A stretch of 64,000 nt of DNA from Sambucus nigra (Eukaryota; Streptophyta; Magnoliopsida; Dipsacales; Adoxaceae): positions 446,346,219 to 446,410,218 of the forward strand of contig OX422211.1 in NCBI GenBank assembly GCA_949130495.1, in the 5' to 3' direction. Below the pieces are notes generated by a model. The model worked only from the letters and a program-made list of their open reading frames with translations. It searched no databases and had not been told where the DNA came from. Shown here piece by piece: positions 19,991 through 31,398 of the stretch; within the stretch, counting starts at the first letter, position 1, and each line of letters starts with the position of its first letter. The position numbers and the translations under genes are program-made.

Positions 19991-21377
19991 TTTCATTATA
20001 CAAACTTAAAGAGAAAGAAATTGAGAGAAAGTGAGGAGTCTCTGGGGAAAAGGAAGAGTTTTTGTGGGAACACCAAGAGCCAAAGGTCACTACCACCACC
20101 AACCACCACCGGAAGTTGACCGAAGAAGGGAGAACCACCAGTGGAGATTCAACCCCAAAGAATCAGATCTTCAGTGGAGGCAAGTGATTTGATAATTTCA
20201 ATCTAGTTTATATAATGTCCATGTTAGTATAACTAGGAATGAGGAGAAATTATATGTTTTAAAGAAAAACTAGTTGATGTTAAATCATTTCTTGAAAATA
20301 GAGATAGGTAGGATTATTCTCATGTTGTTGGTAGACTTTAATCCATGAAATAAACATCATATGTTGAAGAAATTCTGAGCATTATAGGATTGTTCTTGAT
20401 ATACTCATGTTTTTAGTTTTCTGGGAAAAATATGAGAAACATGCTTTTAATTTAACCCCTTGATGATTCTAGGTTATATCAATCAGTGGAAATCATTTAC
20501 ATATGTTGCTATATCATGTAGCATGAATTATAAAAGAATACTTAACCCTAAGGCTATGAAAAGTCATATTCATATTAAAGAGAATAGAATGTGAATAATT
20601 ATATTACGTATGTTATGGGACATGTGGGATTATTATATGGAATAGAATAATGTTGTGGGAACTAATTAAAAAGGAAATTACTCAGATACGTTAGACATAC
20701 ACTCTAGGTGAGAAGTGAGAATATCAAGTGAGATCCTAGAATCTAACATGTACATAATAAATGCTTTATTGCACTTGTTAAACACTTGCTATTTTAAAAT
20801 CATTTACACTCCAGCTCTGACCCTTTTCCTTGCATATTCTCTTCTTTACTATATCTATATTAACAGGTTCCCAGCATTAGGGACGTGCAGCTTAGGGTAT
20901 GGATGTTTGATCATGAGTAACTATTCCTGGAGATGTAGACTTGTTTAGATGCTTCATTTCTTTGCTTCCTATGTCTTGGTACTTTTCTCATTTAGGGCAA
21001 GTTGCCCAGGATTCCAGTTATTCTATTTACCTTTTCAGTTATTGTATTGGGATTACGTTGGTACTTTCATTTCAGTTTGTTGGGTTGATGTTGGATGTTT
21101 TAAACTGGGAAGTATTATCCAGTTACATTAAATATTGTTATTCATTATTCAGTTGTGTTATGAGACTTCTCTATTATTGTTCAATGTTCTGGTAATAGTT
21201 TTAAATTGGTATCAATTATGAAAAGGGTTTTTAGCACTTAACTTAATTAAGTATTGGTTGTGTTGTTTTTAGAAGAAAAATGTTTTCAACAGTGATGCTG
21301 AGAATGAACCAACTGCATAGCCTGTTTAATTTAATAAAGGAGTAGCTACCCGGTATTTAATTAGGCGGGGTGTTACT
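19991..21377 (+). mobile_element. Element B 5' LTR, part 2
   Basis: Continues the element B LTR after element A, aligning with 26477-29077 of the 3' LTR ('gagtctctggggaaaagga' and onward). It lacks a 1233-bp block present in the 3' LTR: at 20531/20532 the alignment jumps from 27007 to 28241. It ends '...GGCGGGGTGTTAC' just before the primer site. Confidence 0.9.
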
Positions 21378-21379
21378 GG

Positions 21380-21391
21380 TGGTATCAGAGC
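21380..21391 (+). other. Element B primer-binding site (initiator Met-tRNA)
   Basis: TGGTATCAGAGC, the standard plant site complementary to initiator tRNA-Met, sits two bases after the LTR end. Confidence 0.9.
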
Positions 21392-21558
21392 ATCAGGTTC
21401 TAGAATCCTTAGGATCAGCGCGTCTTACTTATGTTTTCTGCTTAGCGATCTTTGATATAGAACCCTATCATTAGGATTGTTGAAAATCATATTTGCGCTT
21501 TTACGACTTCAGCTATTTATGTGGTATTTTAAAATGCTAATTATGATGTATCTCATTT

Positions 21559-22800
21559 CAGATTCCTCTACGACGTTCCCAAAGAGCCCCAAGTGCCGCA
21601 CAGCCAACACCACAGCTCGCTCCAACTGAGGGAACTTTGAATGTGCAGAAGTTGCTACCATTGTTGCTCAAGCAGTAAATGCTGCCTCAGCAGCTGCCCA
21701 GCAAGCTCCTCCACCAGCACAGGCAGTGCTACTAGAACCAGTGCAAGGGTTTCCCACTGCTTGGAATCGTGTTAGGGATGCCTTCCAAAAGGCACATCCA
21801 CCAGTGTTCAAGGGGGTTCCGACGTCATAACTTCTAGCCAATAGAAGAAAGACATCCAGCGGCATATGTGTATGTATGAGTGTACGGAGGTTCAAAAACA
21901 ATTTCTAGCTACGTTCAAGTTGGTTGGTGCATCTCTATAGTAGTGGGAGTCCACTACCACAGCGGAGGAGAGGAATACTTTGCCTATTCAGGACTTCTGG
22001 GTGCAGTTCGATCGCAAAAACTTTCCTTCTGCAGTTCAGACTGAGATGCAGAGGAAACTTTTAGACCTCACCCAGGAAGGGAAATAAGTTGCTGAATATG
22101 AAGAAGAATTTACTATGATGACCAATTTGGTACCGGGAGAGGTAACTACTTAGGAGAAGAAAATTCAGTTGTTCAGGGATGGTCTTACTTGGAGGATTCG
22201 TTAGCATCTGTTGGGAAACCTTTCCTTACAGACCTATAATGATGTATTGAATGTTTCCTTACTTCACTGCCAGGACCACCGTCTTCATGTCAAGGGAAGT
22301 AAAAGGGTAACTGAGTCTAGTCAGCAGGGTCGTACTGGAGGAAATGGCAGTGGATCATCTTCAACTTAGGGATAGCCAAAATAGGGTGATCAGAATTCGC
22401 AGTCAGGGGATTACGCAAAATGTGTGAGATCAGGAGGATTTCGTTATGGGCATGGTAGAAATAGGTAAGGCCACCAGGGCCAACAGCACAATCAGCGGGG
22501 CCATCAGGGCCAAGGCAGAGGTGGGAATGGTCAACCAGGTCGTGGCCAATAAGGTCATAATGGGGGGAAATTTACAGGTAGATGCTTCACATATGGCAAA
22601 GCTGGTCACAAGAAACAGGATTGCCCAGATAAGGGTAAGATGCCCCAGCAGCAGGGTGTGCCTCGAGAGCCTCAGAGGCCTATATTTTTAGCTATTCTTC
22701 CAGCACCATTCCAGATGCTAGCCTTATCGTCCACTCCAGCAGCTCCGCCACAGCAGGGGCAGCAACAGTATGGACGTGTGTACAACGTTCAGTAGGCGGC
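21559..22800 (+). pseudogene. Element B gag, decayed
   Basis: The plus-strand frame begins with a Pro/Gln/Ala-rich stretch and then a Retrotrans_gag domain around 21900-22260 ('FWVQFDRKNFPSAVQ', 'LDLTQEGK', 'KIQLFRDGLTWRIR'). A Gly/Gln-rich linker follows, then a zinc knuckle at 22583-22624. Many in-frame stops occur (for example the TAA in 'GK*VAEYEEEF' and the TAG before the AEYE-like helix). The second knuckle cysteine is replaced by tyrosine (CFTY rather than CFTC). It is not functional. Confidence 0.9.
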
Positions 22801-25690
22801 AGTTCAGCAAGCACTACCCCCGATTGAGAGTATGTTTTCTTTCTATGGATTTATGGGACATATTTTGTTTGATACGGGAGCATCACATTCTTTCATATCC
22901 ACTAGTTTTGCTCGGTCCACATGGGTCACTTATAGAGCCACGATCGACTGTTTTGGTAGGAGTATTATATTCGTTATTCCTGGTCAAGAGATGTTTATTT
23001 TAGCGATGCCTCGACCCGAGGGAGGATCGTCCATTCATTCATATTACTTATAGGAGGAGACCTCTACGGGAGTTATAATTTCCCTTGATTCAATTCCAGT
23101 TGTTAGAGAATTCTCTGATGTATTTCAAGATATACCTAGATTATCGCCTAGTAGGGAAATTGAGTTCTTGATTAATTTAGCACCAGACACTCGACCTATA
23201 GCCCGTGCCCCCTACCGTATGGCTCCCATGGAGATAAGAGAATTGAGGGATCAGATTGAGAAATTATTGGGACAAGGTTTCATACGTAGGAGTAGCTCAC
23301 CATGAGGTCCCCCAGTTCTATTTTGAAAAAGAGGGATAGATCCTTACGACTGTGTGTTGATTATTGGGAACTTAATAAAGTCGTAATTCGGAATAAATAC
23401 TCTTTACCCCGCATTGATGACTTATTTGATCAGTTGAGAGGTGCAACTTACTTTTCAAAGACAGACTTGAGATTTGGATATCACCAATTGAGAATCAGAG
23501 AACATGATGTATCAAAGACTGTTTTTCTAACTCGATATGGATCTTACGAGTTCCGAGTTTTTCCATTCGAGTTGACCAATGTGTCGGCTATAATTATGGA
23601 CTTGATGAACCGAGTATTCAGAGAGTTCCTAGATCAGTTTGTCATTATCTTCATAGATGACATCCCAATTTACTCTAATACAGAAGAGGAGCACACTGAG
23701 CAGTTGCGGAAGGTCCTACAGACACTACGTGAGCATCAGTTGTAAGCCAAGTACGACATGTGTGGATTTTAGCTCCGAGAGGTTCAATTCCTGGGGATTG
23801 TAGTGTCAAAAAGAGGTATTTTAATTGATCCTAGCAAAGTATCAGTGGTGAGGGAGTGCGGACTACCCACGACACCGATGGAAGTACGCAGTTTCTTGGG
23901 ATTAGCTGGCTACTACAGACGATTTATCAGAGGCTTTTCAAAGATTGTGGGACCGATGAAAAATCTAACCCGTAAGGGCGTACCATTTATTTGGGATGAT
24001 GCATGTCAGTTGGAATTTGATGAGCTGAAGGGTAAGTTAACTTCTGCTCTGGTTCTAGCGTTGTCTAGGCCAGGAGTGGAGTATCTAGTATACACTGGCG
24101 CATCATTACTAGGATTCAGTAGGGTGTTACAGCAAGAAGAGAAGGCAATAGCTTATGCCTCTAGAAATCTTATGCCGCATGAGAAGAATTACCCTACCCA
24201 TTCTTAGAGCTTGCAGCGGTCGTATTTACCCTTCGAATATGGAGACACTATTTTTTGGGTGAAAAGTTTTGCCTATTCACGGACCACAAGTCACTACAGT
24301 ATTTGTTCACTCAGAGAGAGTTAAACATGTGGCAGCACAGGTGGCTTGAATTCGTGAAGGATTATCAGTTCGAAATACATTATTACCCAGGGAAGGCTAA
24401 CATGGTAGCCGATGCTTTGAGTCGTAGACCTGAGAGTGAACTAGCCTTAGTGTGGAAGGCAAAATGGAAGGAACTAGGCCATCAAGATGCAATTGCTAGG
24501 TCATTTATGTTTGTTATGAGAATTACTCCTCAGATTATAACGAGGGTAGTACAGGCCTAGGCAGCTGATCCGTTCTGTTAGGAGAAAATTCGATAACTTT
24601 TGGCCTAAGGAATAGAGTCTTACACAGTGAGCTCAGAAGGAGGCTTGCACTTTAATGGTAGACTGATTATTCCAGAAGGGGAAGAGTTACGGCACGCGAT
24701 GATGTCTGAGATGTATGGTTCCAAATTTGCGGTACATCCTGGTGGGGATAAAATGTACCAAGATATGCGACGACATTATTGGTGGAGCAGAATGAAGAAA
24801 GATATTGTTGAGTTTGTCTCTAAATGTGGACAACAGGGTTACTCCAGTCGTTAGAGATTCTAATGTGGAAATGAGAGAGCATCTTCATGGATTTTATCAC
24901 CGGACTACCTACCACTCAAAGAGGTCACGATTCTATATGGGTGATTATGGATCGATTGACTGAGGTATCTCACTTCTTGCCAGTACGGACTGATTATGAT
25001 ACAGGATAATATGGATAGCTCTTTATAGCCGAGATAGTAAGGTTACATGGAGTTCCGCTTAATATTGTGTCCGATTGGGAAAAGATATTTATTTCTCGAT
25101 TTTGGGAAAGTTTTCACGAGGCCATAGGTACCGAAGTGCGATTGAGTACAACCTATTACCCGCAGACAGATGGTCAAACGGAGCGCACTAATCAGATGCT
25201 AGAGGAGATGTTGCGCATGTGTATCCTGGATTTTGGAGGGAGTTGGGAACAATATCTTCTTTGATGGAATTTGAGTATAGCAATTCCTATCAGTTCACCA
25301 TTGGTATAGCCCCATTCGAGGCATTATATGGTAGACCTTATCGCTCTCCTGCATGTTGTTTAGAAGTGGGGGACAACAAACTACTTGGGCCGGACATGAT
25401 TTAGGATACGTCTGCCAGGATTGAAATGATCAGAAGTCGCATTCATGTAGCGTAGGATAGACAGAAAAGCTACGATGATGCTCAGAGGTTCTTCGGGGAG
25501 TTTAGCGTGAGGGACCAGGTACTTTTGTGAGTATCTTCGATGAAGGGGATAATGAGATTTGGGAAGAAGGGGAAATTGGCACCAAGATATGTGGGACTAT
25601 TTACTATCATAGAGAGAGTGGGACCAGTAGCATACAGTATTGGGTTGCCGAAACACTTGCATCATATACATGATGTGTTCCACATTTCTT
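22801..25690 (+). pseudogene. Element B pol (protease, RT, RNase H, integrase), decayed
   Basis: The protease active site 'LFDTGASHSFIS' is at 22865-22900, but the text then jumps from 'FARSTW' straight to the 'TYRATIDCFG' segment, a loss of about 80 residues compared with related elements. Reverse transcriptase runs about 23160-23790 with 'FIDD' near 23650. RNase H (24060-24440) reads 'VYTGAS' where catalytic Asp is expected, though 'FTDHKSL' and 'VADALSRR' are kept. The integrase zinc finger near 24700-24830 is followed by a deletion into the core ('[10 protein letters not shown]', 'IVSDWEKIF', 'DGQTERTNQ'), then a frame shift at about 25262. Stops are scattered throughout. Tekay/Del assignment rests on motif wording and the chromodomain. 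Confidence 0.92.
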
Positions 25691-25710
25691 CATTGTGACG
25701 GTATCTTAGA

Positions 25711-25975
25711 GATGAGTTGACTCACACTCATATCGCATTGGAGGAAGTGCAATTATATCCAAATAGTTCTTACGAGGAGCAACCGGTGATGATCTTAGAC
25801 CGTGCTGAGAAACGCTTGAGGTCGAAAGTAGTACCGCTTGTGCGTGTCCAATGGGCACACCATAATATGGAGGAATCCACCTGGGAGCGTGAGGATGATA
25901 TGCGGGAATGTTATCCAGAGTTATTTGTACTAGGTACGATTTTATTTTCCGAATTTTGGGATGAAAATCCGTTAT
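25711..25975 (+). pseudogene. Element B chromodomain and pol tail
   Basis: A frame opens after a stop and encodes a linker and a chromodomain-like end: 'VPLVRVQWAHHNMEESTWE' followed by 'DMRECYPELF'. This C-terminal chromodomain type marks Tekay/Del chromoviruses and is thought to guide integration to heterochromatin. Frame breaks upstream separate it from the integrase. Confidence 0.85.
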
Positions 25976-25988
25976 TAGGGGGGAAGTA
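25976..25988 (+). other. Element B polypurine tract
   Basis: TAGGGGGGAAGTA immediately before the LTR start TGTAACACCCCG at 25989. Confidence 0.85.
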
Positions 25989-27007
25989 TGTAACACCCCG
26001 TAATTTTGTTACTATTAAAAAAGGCATTTTTGGAATTAACTGATTAATTTAAAATTTTAATTCACATTTAAATATTACTTGAGCATATAGTAATATATGA
26101 TACATGTTGAATATTACTTAGAGAACCAAAGTAATATATGACTTTACTTATGATTAATTTTAGAAGTTGTCGCGAATAGTGAATACGATAATTTCGGGGA
26201 ATAAGTCAGATGTATGTGAATAGTAGTGTCGGGACTGGATTTATATAAAATAAAAGAGGAGTATTGTTATGTCATCCAAATGGTCGTTTTGACTACGCCA
26301 AAGTGTTCAGAAGTTTTTTTACAGTAAAAAAAAGTCTACTTGTACGTTTGTATAGGGTCTCGGGGCACTTTGGAGTCGAATAATCACCTAGAGGGGCAAT
26401 ATGGTCATTTCAATTGGGAGGTGAATAGTGTACACGAATTTGGGAGGTTTGTTATAAGTCTAAGGGGCTGATATTAGTCATTTCATTCTACAAACCTAGA
26501 GAGAAATAAATTGAGAGAGAGTGAGGAGTCTCTGGGGAAAAGGAAGAGTTTTGTGGGAACACCAAGAGCCAAAGGTCACCACCACCGGAAGTTGATAGGA
26601 GAAGGGAGAACCACTAGTGGACATTCATCCCCAAAGGATCAGATATTCAGTAGCGGCAAGTGATGTGATAATTTCAATCTAGTTTATATAATGTCCATGT
26701 TAGGATAACTAGGAATGAGGAAATATTATATGTTTTGAAGATAAACTAGTTGATGTTAAATCATTTCTGGAAAATAGAGATAAGTAGGATTATTCTCATG
26801 TTGTTGGTAGACTTTAATCCATGAAATAAAAATCATATATTGAATAAATTCTGAGAATTATAGGATTGTTCTTGATATACTCATGTTTTTAGTTTTCTGG
26901 GAAGAATATGAGAAACGTGCTTTTAATTTAATCCCTTGATGATTCCAGGTCGTATCAATCAGTGGAAATCATTTACATATATTGCTATATCATGTAGCAT
27001 GAATTAT

Positions 27008-28240
27008 GAGGGAATTGGGACGTTAAAATAGATACTTGAATGATCAAAACTTATGAAACCCATTGGAACAAAATTGCAGAATCTGGGCTGATAACTGGGC
27101 GATCGATCGATCGACCGATCGAACCCTGACCCTCGATCGATCGACCTTCCCAGAATTGATGAACTTGTTTCTTTTTAATCCTTGGTGTAATCCCAAAACT
27201 TTTAGGAATTTTTAGTTATTATTATTTGAACATAATGGGATTTTTGGAAGGGCAGTAGACCATAGCTTAAACCCGGAATTATGTTATTATGTATGGGATT
27301 GAAATTGGAGAGAATTACGTTAATAAATTCAATGAATTACAGTTGTTAAATTCATGTTTCGGGTTGTGAATCATTTTTATGGAGATTAAGGATAGGACCA
27401 GTAGGGTGGGGATCATTTTAATCACCTGGGAAATCCTAAGTCAATATGTGATTAAACTTAAGTGAAAGAATAAGTGGTTATGCGAAAATAGGTTTTATCC
27501 AATTTAATTCTAATTAAAGATAAGATTAATACACGATAAATTTGAGGAGTATGATGGCACAGACCAGTAGGGTATAAGTGAATTTCTTACTGAATGTATA
27601 TATCAAGAAAACTTATTTAATATACGAGAAGTGAGATAGGCTCGGGAATGATAAATTAAGGAGTAAAGTCAAAATATTTAATACGTAGGAGTAGGACTTG
27701 AGAGATGAATAATATTACGGATAGGAATTATCTTATGGTTGTGTGAATACCTTATTGATATATATATAGGTGGATGTATACCTATAGTATAGGTTATTAT
27801 GTGTATGACATACCTACGCTAATTGCTATCGGGGTGGAGGTTTCGCGTTGTGGACGGTCTTATCCTGTGCGCCCAATTTGGGAGGATTTTTAGATTCGTA
27901 CCCTGAGTATAAGACCTTGGACACGTGTTATCGGCATATATGATAGTTTCTACGATTGAATTGGAACGTAGGTATGTGCGTGACCCATTTGGATGGGGAG
28001 TATGCTCGCCTCCAACATATGTGTGTTATGTTTTTATGATTCGGGGAAGACACCAAACCATTTGTCCTTAAGACAATGAGAATTGTGACTGGACATGATA
28101 GCAGAGTATGCATGCCCCGCAGCTGTGTCTGGGAGGTGCTATATTAGTATATATGATAGGGTGAATATATATACTGTTATTCAATCTACGGTGGGATATT
28201 GTAGTTGACTGTGAGTATAAGAAATTGAATTTAATTAAGT
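27008..28240 (+). other. 1233-bp LTR block missing from the 5' LTR
   Basis: Flanked by 'catgaattat' on the left and 'aaaagaatacttaaccc' on the right; those two are joined directly in the 5' LTR at 20531/20532. The block has no terminal inverted repeat or target duplication that I can see, and its style matches chromovirus LTRs. A deletion in the 5' LTR is therefore more likely than an insertion here. Confidence 0.8.
27100..27147. repeat. GATC/CGAT-rich self-complementary tract
   Basis: GATCGATCGATCGACCGATC followed 15 bases later by CGATCGATCGACC. Seven GATC and several CGATCG palindromes lie within 48 bases. Confidence 0.8.
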
Positions 28241-29082
28241 AAAAGAATACTTAACCCTAAGGCTATGAAAAGTCATATTCATATTAAAAAGAATAGAATG
28301 TGAATAATTATATTACGTATGGTATGGGACATACGTGGTTATTATATGGAATAGAATAAAGTTGTGGGAACTAATTAAAAAGGACATTACTCAGATACGT
28401 TAGACATACACTCTAGGTGAGAGGTGAGAATATCAAGTGAGAGCCTGGAATCTAACATGTACATAATAAATGCTTTATTGCACTTGTTAAACACTTGCTA
28501 TTTTAAAATCATTTACACTCGGGATCTGACCTGTTTCCTTACATATTCTCTTCTTTACTATATTTATATTAATAGGTGCTCAGAATCAGGGACGTGCAGC
28601 TTAGGGTATGGATCATGAGTTATTATTCCTGGAGATGCAGACTTGTTTAGATGCTTCATTTTTTGATTTCTATGTCTTAGTACTTTCCTTATTTGGGGCA
28701 GGTTGCCCAGGATTCCAGTTATTCTATTACCTTTTCAGATATTGTATTGGGTTTACATTGGTACTTTCATTTAAGTCTGTTGGGTTGATGTTTGATGTTT
28801 TAAACTGGGAAGTATTATCCAGTTACATTAAATCTTGTTATTCATCATTCAGTTGTGTTATGAGACTTCTCTATTATTGTTATGTATTGTGGTACTCGTT
28901 TTAAATTGGTATCAATTATGAAAAGGGATTTTAATACTTAACTTAATTAAGTATTGGGTGAGTTGTTTTTAGAAGAAAAATGTTTTCGATAGTGATGCTG
29001 AGAATGAACCAACTGTATAGTCTGTTTAATTTAATAAACGAGTAGCTACTCAGTATTTAATTAGGCAAGGTTTTACATATTC

Positions 29083-29543
29083 CTCCACCTTTCACCAAGC
29101 ACGCACAACATTGTAGAAGAACCCAACATCTCGTCTAGTGCACCCACCAACATGCAAACTCGGTGGATGCCACCATCCACTTCATCGCCTCAAGAATACG
29201 ATCACAATTTCCTTCATCCTAGTCATTACTTAAGACCGGATGCTCGAAGAAGCTATGTCAATCTGCGAGACAAGGAAAACCTTTATTAGCTTAAAAATAA
29301 AAAGAAGTTGGAAAAAATAAAAAACCAAAATACAAATACTCACATAGACATTAGGTTTCATCACCCTCATTGAACGGTGGTGCACAGGCTCGCACAATAA
29401 GATCCTCTCATCTGTCACTGACTCAAAGGAGTCCCAAGCATTCTCATTGTCTAAGCAAGCGACATCGCATCTCGCCACTCCAAACAATCCCAGTCAATAA
29501 TGGACACTTACTCAATGTTAGTGTTGCTAGAAGTACCCTTCAT
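29083..29543 (-). pseudogene. First exons of family X antisense plant-mobile-domain gene (copy 2)
   Basis: On the minus strand, ATG at 29543-29541 opens exon 1 (to 29344), with fragments 'IIDWDCLEW' and 'DERILLCEPVHHRS' recoverable in two frames. The intron and exon 2 (29262-29083) then follow, with a decayed 'CDRILEAMKWMV'-like piece. Copy 3 has the same layout at 33687-33150 (exon 1 with 'VLLREPGNCLSSRV', exon 2 with 'KLHRVVKLMVEDF'). The gene continues across element B at 8731-8490. Multiple stops and shifts show it is dead. The plant mobile domain assignment comes mainly from the better preserved copy 3. Confidence 0.6.
29263..29343 (-). other. 81-nt intron in the family X antisense gene
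   Basis: Minus strand GTGAGTATTTG at the donor and TTGTCTCGCAG at the acceptor, with a T-rich interior. A matching intron occupies 33387-33495 in copy 3 (donor GTGAGTGTTAG, acceptor TTGTGTTTAG). Confidence 0.7.
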
Positions 29544-29640
29544 TTGAGATCTAGAGAAAGAAGGAACTCAAAAATGACTTTTAGAGAGAGAAATCAAAAG
29601 ATTCAATCACTTGGAGGTGTGAAAAATGAGTAGAGGTCAC

Positions 29641-29654
29641 CCCTTTTTATATAA
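29641..29654 (-). promoter_or_regulatory. TATA box of the family X antisense gene (copy 2)
   Basis: TTATATAAAAAGGG on the minus strand, about 100 bp upstream of the start codon at 29543. A leader with 'ttctctctctaaaagtc' lies in between, similar to the leader in copy 3. Confidence 0.55.
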
Positions 29655-30040
29655 GGCTATGGGGTCGACAATGACCTTTCCCCTTCCCCAAGAAGCCCAG
29701 GAGTCTATGCCCTATGTCGATAGGCACCTCCCCAGATCTACCTATCAATAGTCCCCTCCAAATGTTATCCCAAAAATTATGAAAAATCTAAAAATTGCCC
29801 AGTAAATTCACGAAAATTCTCAAAAAAATCCTCGCAAAGTCAAGAATATTATTTCTCCAAGGAAAATCCCTTTGGAAGCACCAAACCAATTATAAACTCT
29901 AAAAAATCCTCAGTAGGATCATCAGCACTCACTTATATCGTCAGTATATTCCTCAGCAGAACCAAAGGTACGCCTGACCCAAAGCACTCTATGGATTCCC
30001 CAGCGAAATTGCAAGTCAACACAGTACCCATAAACTATAA

Positions 30041-30499
30041 CTTTAGGTTCTCAGAATTGACCACAACCCACAAAATTAATCGTCACAACTTTATGTCCAC
30101 AAAATTGGTCGTCACAACTTCATATCCGTAGAATTGACCTCGACCCGAAGAATCGATCACTATAAGTTTACGTCCATAGAATTGACCTCGACCTGCAAAA
30201 TTTGTCATCACATCTTTAGGTCCACAGAATTGACCTTGACCCATAGAATTGATCGTCACAACTTTAGGCTCGTAGAATTGAACCTCGACATGCAAAATTA
30301 GTCATCCCAACTTTAAGTTTACAGAATTAACCTCGACCTGAAGAATCGGTCGCTACATCTTTAGGTCCGTAAAAGTGACCTCGATCAACTGAATCGATTA
30401 TCTCCCTCCATAGGTCCTCATAATTGACCTCAACCCTCTAAATTAGTCACCTGCTTCCCCTAGGTCAGCAGAATTGACCTCAATCCTCTTTACCAATAT
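30041..30499. repeat. 48-bp degenerate tandem array (about 10 units) in family X LTR
   Basis: Units of the type 'ctttaggtccacagaattga' ... 'cgtcacaa' repeat about ten times at 48 bp, one unit shortened. Because 48 is divisible by three, the minus strand stays open for 70 codons with a 16-residue repeat containing 'GRGQFYG'. Confidence 0.85.
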
Positions 30500-30637
30500 C
30501 GATGTCATGTCTATTTTTTTATGACCTTTCATGTTACAAGCTCTCCCATAGAGGTTCTATACACCCCATCTTAGGACTCCCCTTAGCACTTCCTTGGGTC
30601 CCTAACACTCATCCGGTCACTATAAACCCCAGGTCAC

Positions 30638-31330
30638 ACTCTGAGTACTAATCTAGAGGCCATCGGGTGCTCTCGAGACCCATTTGACTCTATTAAACTA
30701 TACAACCTAAGCGAAGCTCAATAAAACCTAAAAGGTCTCTAAATCCCTTTTCTAACAGTCCGTGCCGTGAATGAATCGGCCTCATAATTCGTACGAATAA
30801 TTCATTTTACTTCAAAGGGCCATCGAGCACTTTCGGGACCTAGTTGACTAGGATTAACTCTCTAACCTAAGCGAAGCTCAATGAATCCTCAAAGGACTCT
30901 GAATTATCTCTACAATAATTTGTGTCATGTGCGAATTGGCCTCACGGTCCCCACATACTATCCATTTTACTCTGAGTACTGATCTGGAAACCAACAAACC
31001 CTCCTAAGCCTCATTTAACTCCGGTCAGCTATCCAAATTGAGTGAAGATAAATGAAATCTTGATGGTCTCTTAATTCCATTTCCAATGGTCCATTCCGTA
31101 CAGGAATCGGCCTCACAGTTCGCACAAACGACCCGTTTTCTTCCGAAAACCCCCGTCTAGAGACCATCGGGAGCTTTAACGACTTGTTTGACTTCAATCA
31201 ACTCCTAGAACCGAGAGTGGCTCAATGGATTCTTAAAGGGCTTTGAATTACCTTTCTAATGGTCCTGACCATACATGATTCATACTTACGATTAGCATTT
31301 TATGACCATTTTTTCCAAAAAGTTTGTTCC
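30638..31330. repeat. Tandem repeat of about 160-190 bp (4 units) in family X LTR
   Basis: Four diverged units, at about 30638, 30813, 30972 and 31142. Each contains a 'gaggccatcgggtgct'-like phrase, 'tttgact', 'aagcgaagctcaatgaa' and 'cggcctcac'. Three related units occur in copy 3 at 35161-35690. Confidence 0.8.
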
Positions 31331-31398
31331 ATGACCATACATGATTCATACTTACGATTAGCATTTTATGACCATTTTTTCCAAAAAGTTTGTTCCAG
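31267..31398 (+). repeat. Exact 66-bp tandem duplication
   Basis: 'gaccatacatgattcatact' through 'aaaagtttgttcca' occurs twice head to tail without a mismatch. It is absent from copy 3, so it is recent compared with the age of the LTR. Confidence 0.95.

Larger units (their letters stand above)
8732..29077 (+). mobile_element. Element B: Tekay/Del-type chromovirus LTR retrotransposon, host of element A
   Basis: It is bounded by 5-bp target duplications TATTC at 8727-8731 and 29078-29082. The 3' LTR runs TGTAACACC...; the first base pairs of the 5' LTR have decayed to AGTAATACC. The order is 5' LTR (split by element A), Met-tRNA primer site, gag, protease, reverse transcriptase, RNase H, integrase, chromodomain, polypurine tract, 3' LTR. 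All coding parts carry stops and deletions. Without element A the copy is about 9.6 kb. It interrupts an antisense gene of family X. Confidence 0.9.
25989..29077 (+). mobile_element. Element B 3' LTR (3089 bp)
   Basis: TGTAACACC...GGTTTTACA followed by TATTC. About 1.2 kb longer than the 5' LTR because of the block at 27008-28240. No coding capacity. Confidence 0.92.

Noticed and set aside
21380..21391. TGGTATCAGAGC as part of a tRNA gene
   Set aside because: Only the 3'-end complement is present, directly after an LTR. It is a primer-binding site. No cloverleaf was seen anywhere in the window.
30083..30295. Possible small gene with a 16-residue repeat in the family X LTR
   Set aside because: Treated as a minisatellite, not a gene: no start context, and stops in neighbouring units. 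Its codon phasing is reported as a finding instead.
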